Source: HKCCE3408 sp039183205 (GTDB lineage: Bacteria; Pseudomonadota; Alphaproteobacteria; Rhodobacterales; Rhodobacteraceae). From it: DNA of 64,000 nt. The first letter of the stretch is position 1. The number at the start of each line of letters is the position of its first letter. The notes under the pieces are model-generated. The model had not been told where the DNA came from. It saw only the letters and a program-made list of their open reading frames with translations, and searched no databases. Below, piece after piece: positions 17,676-25,773 of the stretch. The position numbers were made by a program, and so were the translations under genes. Location of the stretch: assembly GCA_039183205.1 (NCBI GenBank), contig JBCDBR010000019.1, forward strand, positions 9,483 through 73,482. The letters run 5' to 3'.

Positions 17676-17711
17676 TTGACACCTAAGGCGCGATCTATAT
17701 ATCGGCGCCTT
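17676..17711 (+). promoter_or_regulatory. rpsD promoter within a long quasi-palindrome
   Basis: TTGACA (17676-17681), 16-base spacer, TATATC (17698-17703) form a strong sigma-70 promoter. AAGGCGC (17685-17691) and GCGCCTT (17705-17711) flank the -10 element as perfect inverted arms, with further near-symmetry inside. About 100 bases of leader follow before the GTG start. Confidence 0.65.
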
Positions 17712-17807
17712 CATTGGTGTTGGCGGCCCCCGCAAGGGAATGCCTGTCGCTTCGGCAAAATCCGAAGAAAGGACAACGCCCTTCCCAAATGAGAAGGAGA
17801 TCAGACG

Positions 17808-18428
17808 GTGACCAAACGCACCTCTGCCAAGTACAAAATTGACCGTCGGATGGGGGAAAACATCTGGGGTCGCCCCAAATCCCCCGTCAATCGCCGGGAA
17901 TACGGCCCTGGCCAACATGGACAGCGCCGCAAGGGCAAGCTTTCTGATTTTGGCCTTCAATTGCGCGCCAAGCAAAAGCTCAAAGGCCATTACGGTGATC
18001 TGACGGAAAAGCAGTTCCGCCGCATTTATGCAGAAGCGGAACGCGTGAAGGGCGATACCGGTGAAAACCTTGTCGGTTTGCTGGAACGGCGTTTGGACGC
18101 TGTCGTTTACCGGTCGAAATTTGTCCCGACCATCTTTGCGGCGCGGCAATTTGTGAACCACGGGCATGTCTTGGTGAACGGCAAGCGCGTGAACATTCCG
18201 TCCTATCGCGTCAAAGAAGGCGACGTGATCGAAGTGCGGGAGAAATCGAAGCAACTCGCATTGGTGCTGGAAGCGGCGCAATTGCCTGAGCGGGACGTGC
18301 CGGACTATATCGACGCCGATCATTCGAAAATGGTGGCGAGTTTTGTGCGGACACCTGGCCTCGGAGATATCCCCTATCCGGTGATGATGGAGCCGAATTT
18401 GGTCGTCGAATACTACGCCAAGAACTAA
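17808..18428 (+). CDS. rpsD: 30S ribosomal protein S4
   Basis: Primary 16S rRNA-binding protein that nucleates assembly of the small subunit body. The 206 residues begin MTKRTSAKYKIDRRMGENIW and include the S4 core SPVNRREYGPGQHGQRRKGK. An S4 RNA-binding domain spans about 93-160 (RLDAVVYRSKF and FVNHGHVLVNGKRVNIPSYR). The start is GTG behind gagaaggag. It is a solitary gene outside the alpha operon, as is common in alphaproteobacteria, with its own promoter upstream and strong terminator downstream. It lacks the zinc-binding cysteines seen in some S4 proteins. Confidence 0.98.
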   Translation: MTKRTSAKYKIDRRMGENIWGRPKSPVNRREYGPGQHGQRRKGKLSDFGLQLRAKQKLKGHYGDLTEKQFRRIYAEAERVKGDTGENLVGLLERRLDAVVYRSKFVPTIFAARQFVNHGHVLVNGKRVNIPSYRVKEGDVIEVREKSKQLALVLEAAQLPERDVPDYIDADHSKMVASFVRTPGLGDIPYPVMMEPNLVVEYYAKN

Positions 18429-18445
18429 GCGGGCGGACACGTCGC

Positions 18446-18476
18446 AAAGGCCGCCTCGGGGCGGCCTTTTTTGTTT
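18446..18476 (+). terminator. rpsD terminator
   Basis: AAAGGCCGCC (18446-18455), loop tcgg, GGCGGCC followed by TTTTTTGTTT. A perfect GC-rich stem and T-run 18 bases after the rpsD stop codon. Confidence 0.92.
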
Positions 18477-18684
18477 CGGCTTTGAATTCCGATGTCTAAG
18501 CACCCCATTTAAGGTGACCGTGCAAGGACATGTGAACACGATATGCTGGCGGTTGCGCGGGCTTTCGTGGTTATCTTGAGGCTCAATGCCAGCCGTGTCG
18601 GCGTGACTGCTGGACGCTGGTAGGTTGTAGCAAGGGGGCATGTCATTCGAGGCATAGGCCGAAACACAGCCCAAGAGGTTGTCC

Positions 18685-18701
18685 GGCGGGGTCTTCCCGC
18701 C
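18685..18701 (+). promoter_or_regulatory. Hairpin directly before the sigma factor start codon
   Basis: GGCGGG (18685-18690), loop gtctt, CCCGCC (18696-18701) abut the TTG start at 18702. The stem would hide the only purine-rich stretch available as a ribosome binding site, so it could limit translation. Confidence 0.35.
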
Positions 18702-19169
18702 TTGCATCCTCGGATTTGGCGGTACGCCCTGACTTTGACGGGCACCAAAAGCGCGGCCGACGATCTGGTTCAAGCGACGTGCCTGCGTGCGATTGAGCGC
18801 GCGGCGCAATTCGATCCCGATAGCCATTTGGATCGCTGGACCTTTCGGATTGCGCAACGGATTTGGCTAAACGAATTGCGGGCGACAACCATACGGCGAG
18901 GTCAAGGATTGGTGCCGGCCGAAGAGGCGGGCCTTGAAGCATTGGGCGCCGACACCGAAACGAATATTCTGGCGCGTGAGGTGTTATCACTAGTGACAGG
19001 CTTGCCCGAAGCGCAGCGGGTCGTCGTGATGCTTGTTTATGTAGAAGGCTTTCGCTACCGGGAGGCGGCAGATGTACTTGAAATTCCTGTCGGAACTGTC
19101 ATGAGCCGATTGGCCGCAGCGCGTAAGGCGTTGAAGGATCGCACAACAAAGGGCATAGCCGCGCAATGA
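18702..19169 (+). CDS. ECF-type RNA polymerase sigma factor (start uncertain)
   Basis: Alternative sigma factor with region 2 (IWRYALTLTGTKSAADDLVQ and FRIAQRIWLNELRA) and region 4 (LPEAQRVVVMLVYVEGFRYR and EAADVLEIPVGTVMSRLAAA). The cognate anti-sigma gene follows with an ATGA overlap. No ATG is in frame. TTG at 18702 is the first usual start, but it leaves region 2 about 10 residues short of family norm, and the frame is open back to 18624 with plausible residues (RRGLPALHPRIW). A strong aggggg site at 18633-18638 precedes an ATG in another frame that codes only MSFEA. A frameshift, non-canonical start or uORF are all possible. Confidence 0.8.
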   Translation: MHPRIWRYALTLTGTKSAADDLVQATCLRAIERAAQFDPDSHLDRWTFRIAQRIWLNELRATTIRRGQGLVPAEEAGLEALGADTETNILAREVLSLVTGLPEAQRVVVMLVYVEGFRYREAADVLEIPVGTVMSRLAAARKALKDRTTKGIAAQ

Positions 19170-19873
19170 GTGAGGCGGATTACAGCGACGAAGACCTGAC
19201 CGCGTATCTTGATGGCGAGGCCAATGCCGAATTGCATGCGGCAATCGCGGCAGCGCTCACAGAGGATGCGGCCTTGCGCCGGCGGCTCTCTGCGCTGGAG
19301 CTGCCGCTTGAAAAGATCCGGACTGGAATGGCAAGGCTTACAGATCTTGCACCGCCTGCGCCGCTATTCCCACGTCAACGGCGGAACCAATTGCCCATGA
19401 TTGCCGCGCTTATCGCTGGCTTGGCGATCGGTGGCGGCAGCGTGCATTTTCTGTCGCCTCCCGCGCCAGATCGTGAATGGCAGGACTATGCCGCAGCTTA
19501 TCACGTGCTCTACCAAACCGCGACCTTGGATGGCGTCACGCCGCAGGCCGATTTCTCGTTAGTTTCAGATGTCATCGGTCTTGATTTGCAATCCTTCGCC
19601 GAGGCTTCAGAGATTACGTTTTTGCGTGCGCAAGTGCTGGGCTATCAGGGCGCACCGATTATTCAGATGGCCTATCTCGACCCGGACGGCACGCCCCATG
19701 CGCTCTGTATCTCGCGTGCAACCGGTCCGGAGACGCCTGTAACCGGCAGCCGGCTCGAAGGTTTGGCCGCAGCAGATTGGTCGGACGGACGCCACGAGTT
19801 TTTGTTAATTGGCGGTCCCGACACCGTAGGTCTGGAGGACCAGGCGGCCTATTTCCAAAGCTTGATGTTCTGA
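19166..19873 (+). CDS. Anti-sigma factor, membrane-anchored
   Basis: A 235-residue inner membrane protein expected to sequester the upstream ECF sigma factor. The cytoplasmic N-terminus (YSDEDLTAYLDGEA) resembles the anti-sigma domain of zinc-less ChrR/RsiW-type proteins. A single membrane segment lies at about residues 76-95 (LPMIAALIAGLAIGGGSV), followed by an approximately 140-residue periplasmic domain with no motif recognised. The ATG overlaps the sigma stop by 4 bases. It has no HxxxCxxC zinc motif, so the trigger is probably not simple thiol oxidation. Confidence 0.75.
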   Translation: MSEADYSDEDLTAYLDGEANAELHAAIAAALTEDAALRRRLSALELPLEKIRTGMARLTDLAPPAPLFPRQRRNQLPMIAALIAGLAIGGGSVHFLSPPAPDREWQDYAAAYHVLYQTATLDGVTPQADFSLVSDVIGLDLQSFAEASEITFLRAQVLGYQGAPIIQMAYLDPDGTPHALCISRATGPETPVTGSRLEGLAAADWSDGRHEFLLIGGPDTVGLEDQAAYFQSLMF

Positions 19874-19940
19874 TCTGCGATTGAACTTCTTGCAGGCTTC
19901 GCTAAGCCTTGGACCGTGACGCCGAAAAAGGACTACACGA

Positions 19941-21359
19941 ATGCCCGACGCCCCGGTTTACGCCCGCATCGACGGGACGATTTTGATGATCGGTTTCGGT
20001 TCAATCGGGAAGGGCACATGGCCGTTGATCGAGCGGCATTTTGAGTTTGATCGGGAAAAATTCGTGGTGATTGAACCGGATCAATCGAACCATGAATTTC
20101 TGCGCGAAAACGGTCTCAGATTCGACGATACGAAGCTGACGCCAAGCAATTTCAATGCGGTCCTTTCGCGCCATCTTGAGCCCGGCAAAGGCTTTTGCGT
20201 GAACGTCTCGGTCGATACCTCGTCCTTGGATCTCTTGCGCCATTGCCGCGATATCGGCGTTCCCTACATCGACACCGTCGTGGAGCCGTGGGAGGGCTTT
20301 TACTTCGAGACCGCGGACAACCAGGCGCGGTCCAACTATGCATTGCGCCAAGCGGTGCGGGACGAAAAGGCGGCAAATCCGGGCGGCACCACGGCCGTCA
20401 GTTGCTGCGGCGCAAATCCCGGGATGGTGTCGTGGTTTGTCAAAGAAGGGCTCCTGACGTTGGCGCGAGATACGGGGCGCGACGACACAACCCCGGCAGA
20501 TCGCGCCGGGTGGGCCGCGCTCATGCGCGATCTTGGCGTCAAAGGCATACATATCGCAGAGCGCGACACGCAGGTGCGAAATGCGCCCCGGCCGCGGGAT
20601 GTTTTTGTAAACACATGGTCCGTCGAAGGGTTCATTGCCGAAGGCTTCCAGCCTGCGGAGTTGGGCTGGGGCACGCATGAGACCTGGTTTCCCGAAAACG
20701 GCTATCGCCATTCGACGGGCTGCCAGGCGGCGATTTGGTTGGACCGGCCCGGCGCGGTGACGCGCGTTCACAGCTGGTGCCCGACGCCCGGACCGCAGTT
20801 TGGTTTTCTCGTGACCCACAACGAGGCGATTTCAATCGCCGATTATTACACAGTGGGGGAGCCGGCACGCCCAAGCTACAGACCGACCTGCCACTACGCG
20901 TACCACCCTTGCGACGAGGCGGTGCTTAGCCTGCATGAGATGTTCGGGGCCGGAACGCAGCAGCGCCAGTATCACATCTTGGATGTTGATGAAATCTCCG
21001 CCGGCATCGATGAGCTTGGCATTCTGCTTTATGGCCATGAAAAGAATGCCCTTTGGTTCGGGTCTCGATTATCGAACGAAGAAACAAAGGCCCTCGCCCC
21101 CTATCAAAACGCAACTGGTTTGCAGGTCACGTCGGCGATCCTGGCAGGTATGGTCTGGGCACTAGAAAACCCAGAGTCCGGAATCGTGGAAACCGATGAG
21201 ATGGATCATGCGCGATGCTTGGAGGTGCAACGCCCCTACCTTGGTCCGGTTGAGGCGCATTACACCGATTGGACGCCGCTCACTGATCGGTGGCAGCAAT
21301 TTCCAGAAGATATCGACGATGCCGACCCGTGGCTCTTTCGGAATGTCCTGGCCAGCTAG
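19941..21359 (+). CDS. hss: Homospermidine synthase
   Basis: NAD-dependent enzyme making sym-homospermidine from putrescine (or putrescine plus spermidine). It belongs to the saccharopine-dehydrogenase-like fold. The dinucleotide-binding motif is at the N-terminus (MIGFGSIGKGTWPLI). Family segments follow: PYIDTVVEPWEGFY, CCGANPGMVSWFVKEG, NTWSVEGFIAEG and YRPTCHYAYHPCDEA. At 472 residues it matches bacterial HSS (about 470-480). Homospermidine is a characteristic alphaproteobacterial polyamine. The gene is monocistronic, starting 67 bases after the anti-sigma gene; a link to that sigma factor is not shown. Confidence 0.93.
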   Translation: MPDAPVYARIDGTILMIGFGSIGKGTWPLIERHFEFDREKFVVIEPDQSNHEFLRENGLRFDDTKLTPSNFNAVLSRHLEPGKGFCVNVSVDTSSLDLLRHCRDIGVPYIDTVVEPWEGFYFETADNQARSNYALRQAVRDEKAANPGGTTAVSCCGANPGMVSWFVKEGLLTLARDTGRDDTTPADRAGWAALMRDLGVKGIHIAERDTQVRNAPRPRDVFVNTWSVEGFIAEGFQPAELGWGTHETWFPENGYRHSTGCQAAIWLDRPGAVTRVHSWCPTPGPQFGFLVTHNEAISIADYYTVGEPARPSYRPTCHYAYHPCDEAVLSLHEMFGAGTQQRQYHILDVDEISAGIDELGILLYGHEKNALWFGSRLSNEETKALAPYQNATGLQVTSAILAGMVWALENPESGIVETDEMDHARCLEVQRPYLGPVEAHYTDWTPLTDRWQQFPEDIDDADPWLFRNVLAS

Positions 21360-21365
21360 CAGGTC

Positions 21366-21986
21366 CTAGGCACGCCGACAGATATAGCCGCGCGACGTCC
21401 GAGACGGCGGACCAGCGGGAAAAGCGTATTCCGATACAAGCTGCCAGCCGGTGCTTTCCAGCAGAGTACGGATCTGCGCAGGCTTGTAACTTTTGTGGCG
21501 CCATTGCAGCCATACAATTGCGTTGCACCAATGCGGCTTCGACACCACAAGCCAAAGCTGCCCGTTGGGTCGGACAAGGCGGTGCATCTGGTCCAGCATG
21601 CTGATCGGATCGCCATGTTCGATCACATGTGCCGCAAGCGCGACATCGAACGTTTTGTCGGACGTAAGACTTGCCAGATCGGAGGTGATGCAATCGGCTT
21701 CGACCCCGTTCTTTGCCAGTTGCAGCGCGGCGCGATCAAGCATCCGTTGTGACGGATCAACCAGCGTGATCTCGTGCGCGGTGCCGTGGATTGCAGCCCA
21801 GGCTTCCGTAAATGCAGCCGTGCCGGCACCGATATCAACTACGCGGGTGCCCTTGGCGGGAACATCTGGGCGATGGGCAAGAAACCCCAGATAGGCGTCG
21901 AAATAGCCAAGTGCCCGCATTTTATCGCCCCACATCGGGGCGGCGGCGTCATAGCGATCCGTTAAATCCGGCAATGTGCTGACCAT
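21366..21986 (-). CDS. Class I SAM-dependent methyltransferase
   Basis: Predicted methyltransferase of about 206 residues. SAM motif I is VVDIGAGTAAFTEAWA, then motif II ITLVDPSQRMLDRA, ADCITSDLASL, and FDVALAAHVIEHGDP. The substrate is not evident from sequence; the ordering resembles Methyltransf_11 (UbiE-like) proteins. The start at 21986 (MVSTLPDLTDRYDAAAPMW) puts the usual YDxxAxxW segment near the N-terminus. Earlier in-frame ATGs at 22013 and 22028 are alternatives, and no start has a strong ribosome binding site. It converges on hss, with 6 bases between stop codons, and is divergent from the MFS gene. Confidence 0.78.
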   Translation of the reverse strand: MVSTLPDLTDRYDAAAPMWGDKMRALGYFDAYLGFLAHRPDVPAKGTRVVDIGAGTAAFTEAWAAIHGTAHEITLVDPSQRMLDRAALQLAKNGVEADCITSDLASLTSDKTFDVALAAHVIEHGDPISMLDQMHRLVRPNGQLWLVVSKPHWCNAIVWLQWRHKSYKPAQIRTLLESTGWQLVSEYAFPAGPPSRTSRGYICRRA

Positions 21987-22074
21987 TGGAATAACATGCC
22001 ACGCACGCGCCATTGTGCAACCATGCACGTCGCCGAGACTGTCCTTTTCCCACCGGCGCGACTAGAGAGACCCT

Positions 22075-23319
22075 ATGATCGGAGATCGCGCCCCCCGCAT
22101 GTCGCTGGCCGACGCCCAAAGCTTGCCCGTCTGGCGCCAGCCTGTTGCGCTTTTGGTCCTTATGGCGATTGCCATGCCGATCTCGTTTGCCACGTGGTCC
22201 GCGCTGCTGAACAATTTTGTCATCGAGGTCGTCGCCTTCGACGGCGCAGATATCGGCTGGCTTCATACAGTGCGCGAAATCCCCGGCTTTTTGGCCGTCG
22301 GGGTTATCTTTCTGATCGTCTTTATTCGCGAACAGCTTTTAGGGCTGATATCGCTTTTGCTTTTGGGGGTGGCCACGGCGGTCACAGCGCAGTTTCCGAC
22401 GCTTGGCGGGTTATTGATTGTCACACTCGTGAGCTCGATCGGGTTTCATTACTATGAGACGGTTAATCAATCGCTCCAATTGCAGTGGATCGAAAAGGGG
22501 CGGGCACCCCAGGTGCTGGGTTGGCTTTTGGCGGCCGGCTCGGCGGGCACGTTTATCGCCTATGGCGCGGTTGTGCTGACCTGGCAAACCTTCGATCTCA
22601 GCTTTTCCTTCGTTTATTGGGTCGCTGGTGGAATAACTGCGGTCATTGCGGTATTTTGCCTTCTCGCATACCCGCAATTCGAAAGCCCCGAGCCGCAGAC
22701 CAAGAAGATGGTGCTGCGCAAACGCTATTGGCTCTACTACGCGCTACAATTCATGTCTGGCGCCCGACGGCAGATTTTCGTGGTGTTCGCGGGCTTCATG
22801 ATGGTGGAACGCTACGAATATGAAGTTCACCAAATCACCTTGCTCTACATGGTCACCTACGCGGTCGGTATGGCCATCGCGCCGGTGATGGGGCGGCTGG
22901 TGGGTCGGTTTGGTGAACGCGCCGCACTGATCTTCGAATATACCGGCCTGACCTTGGTGTTCATCCTCTATGCCGGTCTTTACCTTTACGATTGGGGCGC
23001 GGCCTTTGCCGCCGTACTTTATGTCGTGAACCACATCTTTTTCTCGCTGGCCTTCGCTATCCGGACGTATTTCCAAAAGATCGCTGATCCCGGAGACATT
23101 GCGCCGACAGCGGCTGTTGCCTTCACGATCAATCACATCGCGGCGGTATTTTTGCCGGCAGCGCTGGGCTATGTTTGGCTCGTCTCTCCGATCGCCGTCT
23201 ATTACCTGGCCGCGGCAATGGCGATGGTTTCGTTGCTTTTGTCGACCTTCGTGCCGCGCCATCCGGTGCCAGGCGTCGAAACGACGTTTGTGCGTCGCGC
23301 GCCCGAAGCCGCAGAATGA
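22075..23319 (+). CDS. Major facilitator superfamily transporter
   Basis: A 414-residue inner membrane protein with about twelve hydrophobic segments. The first half includes ALLVLMAIAMPISFATW, REIPGFLAVGVIFLIVF and AAGSAGTFIAYGAVVL. A basic cytoplasmic loop (KKMVLRKRYWLYYALQF) separates the two bundles. The substrate is unknown; an MFS motif A is only loosely seen as MGRLVGRFGERAALIF. It overlaps prmA by an ATGA junction, so the two are co-translated, though no functional link with ribosome methylation is known. The closest described family cannot be named from sequence alone. Confidence 0.8.
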   Translation: MIGDRAPRMSLADAQSLPVWRQPVALLVLMAIAMPISFATWSALLNNFVIEVVAFDGADIGWLHTVREIPGFLAVGVIFLIVFIREQLLGLISLLLLGVATAVTAQFPTLGGLLIVTLVSSIGFHYYETVNQSLQLQWIEKGRAPQVLGWLLAAGSAGTFIAYGAVVLTWQTFDLSFSFVYWVAGGITAVIAVFCLLAYPQFESPEPQTKKMVLRKRYWLYYALQFMSGARRQIFVVFAGFMMVERYEYEVHQITLLYMVTYAVGMAIAPVMGRLVGRFGERAALIFEYTGLTLVFILYAGLYLYDWGAAFAAVLYVVNHIFFSLAFAIRTYFQKIADPGDIAPTAAVAFTINHIAAVFLPAALGYVWLVSPIAVYYLAAAMAMVSLLLSTFVPRHPVPGVETTFVRRAPEAAE

Positions 23320-24182
23320 CAACCTGGACCGCGCTGACCACGGTGCTGGGCGAGGCAGAGGCCGCGATGCTCGGCGAGGCGCTAGAGGACCTTACGCCTG
23401 CCCCGACCGGCGTCGGTGTGTTCAAGCTCGAAGACGGCTCAGGCCTCTGGGAAGTCGGCGGATATTTCGCTGAGCGCCCCGACACAGTCGCGCTTGCAAT
23501 CCTGTCAGCCGCACATCGCGCGAAGGATTTTGCCGTATCGGAAGTGCCGGAGACCGACTGGGTCGCCCATGTGCGGCGCGAATTGCATCCGGTCGAAGCC
23601 GGCCGGTTTTTCGTCTACGGCAGTCATGACAAAGACCGTGTGCCGGAAGATCGCATCGCGCTTTTGATTGAGGCGGCGATGGCCTTTGGAACCGGTCATC
23701 ATGGCACAACGCAAGGGTGCCTTGAGGCACTCGATACGCTCGTCGAGCAAGGATTTGAGGCGACGCGCATTGCCGATATCGGGTGCGGTACCGCGGTATT
23801 GGCCATGGCGGCCGCCTCTGTTTGGCCAGAGGCCACAACCATCATCGCATCCGATATCGATCGCGTGGCCGTGGACGTTGCCACGGCCAATGTCGCGGCA
23901 AATGGTCTAAAGGCCCGGGTGGAATGCGTTGAAGCGGCAGGTTTTGAACACCCGCGCCTGGCAGAGGCGCAGTTCGACTTGGTCTTTGCCAATATTTTGA
24001 AGGGGCCTTTGGTTGCACTGGCGCCAGAATTCGCCCGCCGGCGCGCACTGGACGGCCGCGTGATCCTTTCGGGGCTGCTCACGTCTCAGGCGCCTGAAGT
24101 GATCGCAGCCTACCGCGACCTCGGGCTATTGGTTCTTGATGAGAAACAAATTGGTGAATGGTCGACATTGACCTTGGGGTAG
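23316..24182 (+). CDS. prmA: Ribosomal protein L11 methyltransferase
   Basis: PrmA trimethylates ribosomal protein L11 with S-adenosylmethionine. The start MTTWTALTTVLGEAEA was chosen because it overlaps the MFS stop as ATGA; the longer open frame to 23175 lies inside the MFS gene. The N-terminal substrate-recognition domain is followed by AFGTGHHGTTQGCL, SAM motif I IADIGCGTAVLAMAA, SDIDRVAVDVATANV and the PrmA signature FANILKGPLVALAP. It is 288 residues long, typical of alphaproteobacterial PrmA. Confidence 0.93.
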   Translation: MTTWTALTTVLGEAEAAMLGEALEDLTPAPTGVGVFKLEDGSGLWEVGGYFAERPDTVALAILSAAHRAKDFAVSEVPETDWVAHVRRELHPVEAGRFFVYGSHDKDRVPEDRIALLIEAAMAFGTGHHGTTQGCLEALDTLVEQGFEATRIADIGCGTAVLAMAAASVWPEATTIIASDIDRVAVDVATANVAANGLKARVECVEAAGFEHPRLAEAQFDLVFANILKGPLVALAPEFARRRALDGRVILSGLLTSQAPEVIAAYRDLGLLVLDEKQIGEWSTLTLG

Positions 24183-24258
24183 CCCAAAGGGTCGATTTTT
24201 GCATCGGAACATGCTAACAAAAAGGGTGGTGGGGGCAACGCGGTTTGTGAGTTGTCCT

Positions 24259-24624
24259 ATGAATGATCAGTATGACACGTTTCAGGAGCGCGTGGGTCGG
24301 ATAAACCGAACCCATAAGCGCAAGGTCCCGTATACGTTCACAGTTCGCCCTGATGGCCTTATGGTCCCTCGGACGCGAAGCCGCCTTCGTTTTTACTTTC
24401 CTTGGCGCGCAATTTTGGCCGGCTTTTTTGTCGTTGTCGCTGTGAAAGCCTTCATGATCTACTATCTCACACCGCCGGGGTATGAGACACGGATGACGGA
24501 GGTTTTGACCGGCAGCGCGTATGCAGAGGCGGCCGCGACCATCTTGGCGCCGGATCCTGTCTCGCTGTGGGTGGCGAGCCAAATTGGCGGCTTGGTCGCG
24601 TGGGCATCGGACCCTGAGATCTAG
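24259..24624 (+). CDS. Conserved small membrane protein of unknown function
   Basis: A 121-residue protein with one predicted membrane span at residues 51-70 (AILAGFFVVVAVKAFMIYYL). A basic cytoplasmic N-terminus (RVGRINRTHKRKVPYTF) precedes the span, and a short periplasmic C-terminus follows. The start at 24259 (MNDQYDTFQERV) was preferred over the ATG at 24199 because the upstream residues look non-coding. No domain is recognised. It lies 76 bases after prmA and could share its transcript. Rhodobacterales have many small proteins of this layout. Confidence 0.6.
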   Translation: MNDQYDTFQERVGRINRTHKRKVPYTFTVRPDGLMVPRTRSRLRFYFPWRAILAGFFVVVAVKAFMIYYLTPPGYETRMTEVLTGSAYAEAAATILAPDPVSLWVASQIGGLVAWASDPEI

Positions 24625-24646
24625 CTCAGACTTTTCGCATGTTGAA

Positions 24647-24679
24647 CGAAAAAGGCCGGCCCCGAAAGGACCGGCCTTT
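24647..24679 (-). terminator. Terminator of the DUF1127 gene, possibly bidirectional
   Basis: AAAGGCCGG (24651-24659) pairs perfectly with CCGGCCTTT (24671-24679). Read on the minus strand the stem is followed by TTTTTCGTT, 18 bases past the DUF1127 stop. On the plus strand the T-run is weak, so it mainly serves the minus-strand gene. Confidence 0.88.
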
Positions 24680-24697
24680 GACGTTTCTGGGATGAGA

Positions 24698-24901
24698 TCA
24701 GCGGCGGTATTCGCCGGAGGCGATCGCGTCGATATCACCGCGAACAAGGCCGAGGTCTTCCAATTCGTGGTTGGACAGCTTCGACAGCGCGGCGCGCGTC
24801 ACGCGTGCGTCGTTCCAGGCGGCAAGTTTGCCGAACAAACCGGCAAGAACAGTGACAACGCTGGAGCCAGCGACAACGGGGCGATTGGTAATCAAAGCCA
24901 T
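24698..24901 (-). CDS. DUF1127 domain protein
   Basis: A 67-residue protein whose C-terminal half is the DUF1127 motif (LSKLSNHELEDLGLVRGDID). The N-terminal half is more hydrophobic (VVAGSSVVTVLAGLFGKL). Members of this family are abundant in alphaproteobacteria; some affect RNA maturation, phosphate or carbon metabolism. The start at 24901 has the ribosome binding site ggaaagga 7 bases upstream; an in-frame ATG at 24961 is less likely. It is monocistronic with a strong terminator and a long AT-rich upstream region. Confidence 0.85.
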   Translation of the reverse strand: MALITNRPVVAGSSVVTVLAGLFGKLAAWNDARVTRAALSKLSNHELEDLGLVRGDIDAIASGEYRR

Positions 24902-25269
24902 GGAGCGTTCCTTTCCGGTCATGGTCTGTGCACGTGCGATATTGCTGTGCTGAATCGGCAATTAGTCTGGCGTTGTTGCTTAATCAATAGGCGATTTTTG
25001 CATGGCTATCATCACGGAATTGCATAGCTCGAATTGCAAACAAACCATTGAAAAAAATGCATTAATAATCACTGAACGATGTCGGTTTTGGTGCATTGCG
25101 TGACGCGTTTGGCGCGCCCATGCCAGTGCTTTAAGCAGCAGGTGCTAATTCCGACATCAGCGATGTCGCGGACAGGCTGCCCCTGGCCAATGTTCGCCTT
25201 TCGTGCTACTGCTCAAATGCAACAGAAAAAGTGACTGGCTGGCGTGAACCGGCGGTCGGAGGAGGGCAG
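24902..25269. other. Gene-free divergent region between DUF1127 gene and ruvC
   Basis: These 368 bases hold no convincing gene on either strand. The DUF1127-proximal half is clearly more AT-rich than its surroundings (runs such as ttgaaaaaaatgcattaataatc near 25050), as expected for promoter DNA. No clear terminator, tRNA or repeat was seen. A ggaggagg ribosome binding site for ruvC is at its right end. Confidence 0.6.
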
Positions 25270-25773
25270 ATGAGGGTTATCGGCATTGATCCAGGACTAC
25301 GGCGGATGGGCTGGGGCATTGTCGATTGCGATGGCGGGCGCCTCGCCCATGTCGCCAGCGGGATTTGCGAAGGGCATGGTGCGAGCCTTGCGGACCGCTT
25401 GCTGAGTCTCCACACGGGCCTGACCGAAATATTCACCCAATTCGACCCCGAGACAGCCGCAATCGAAAAGACCTTCGTCAACCGAGACGGCGCGGCAACG
25501 CTGAAATTGGGACAGGCGCGCGGCGTGGCCATGCTTGTGCCTGGCCAATTCGGCGTTCTTGTATCGGAATACGCGCCAAACGCCGTTAAAAAGGCGGTTG
25601 TCGGCGTGGGACATGCCGATAAGCACCAGATCGATCATATGGTACGGCTGACATTGCCGGGCGCAGCGCCGCGCGGTTCGGACGCTGCGGATGCACTGGC
25701 CATTGCGTTGTGCCATGTCTTTCATACCCGAAATTCCGGCCGGCTTGCCGCTGCGCTTCAGGCCACGCAATGA
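25270..25773 (+). CDS. ruvC: Holliday junction resolvase RuvC
   Basis: Endonuclease that nicks Holliday junctions symmetrically to resolve recombination intermediates, acting with RuvAB. The start MRVIGIDPGLRRMGWG (25270) follows ggagga; catalytic Asp7 lies in GIDPG. The second acid is in AAIEKTFVNRD, and the C-terminal acidic pair is in GSDAADALAIALCH. Its 167 residues match the family. The stop overlaps the ruvA ATG by 4 bases, and ruvC-ruvA-ruvB form one unit. No LexA-type SOS box was recognised upstream, though alphaproteobacterial boxes (GTTC-N7-GTTC) are short. Confidence 0.96.
   Translation: MRVIGIDPGLRRMGWGIVDCDGGRLAHVASGICEGHGASLADRLLSLHTGLTEIFTQFDPETAAIEKTFVNRDGAATLKLGQARGVAMLVPGQFGVLVSEYAPNAVKKAVVGVGHADKHQIDHMVRLTLPGAAPRGSDAADALAIALCHVFHTRNSGRLAAALQATQ

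Noticed and set aside
17403..18857. 484-codon minus-strand frame across the Hint gene, rpsD and terminator
   Set aside because: Crosses a strong terminator and promoter, opposite rpsD; no motif.
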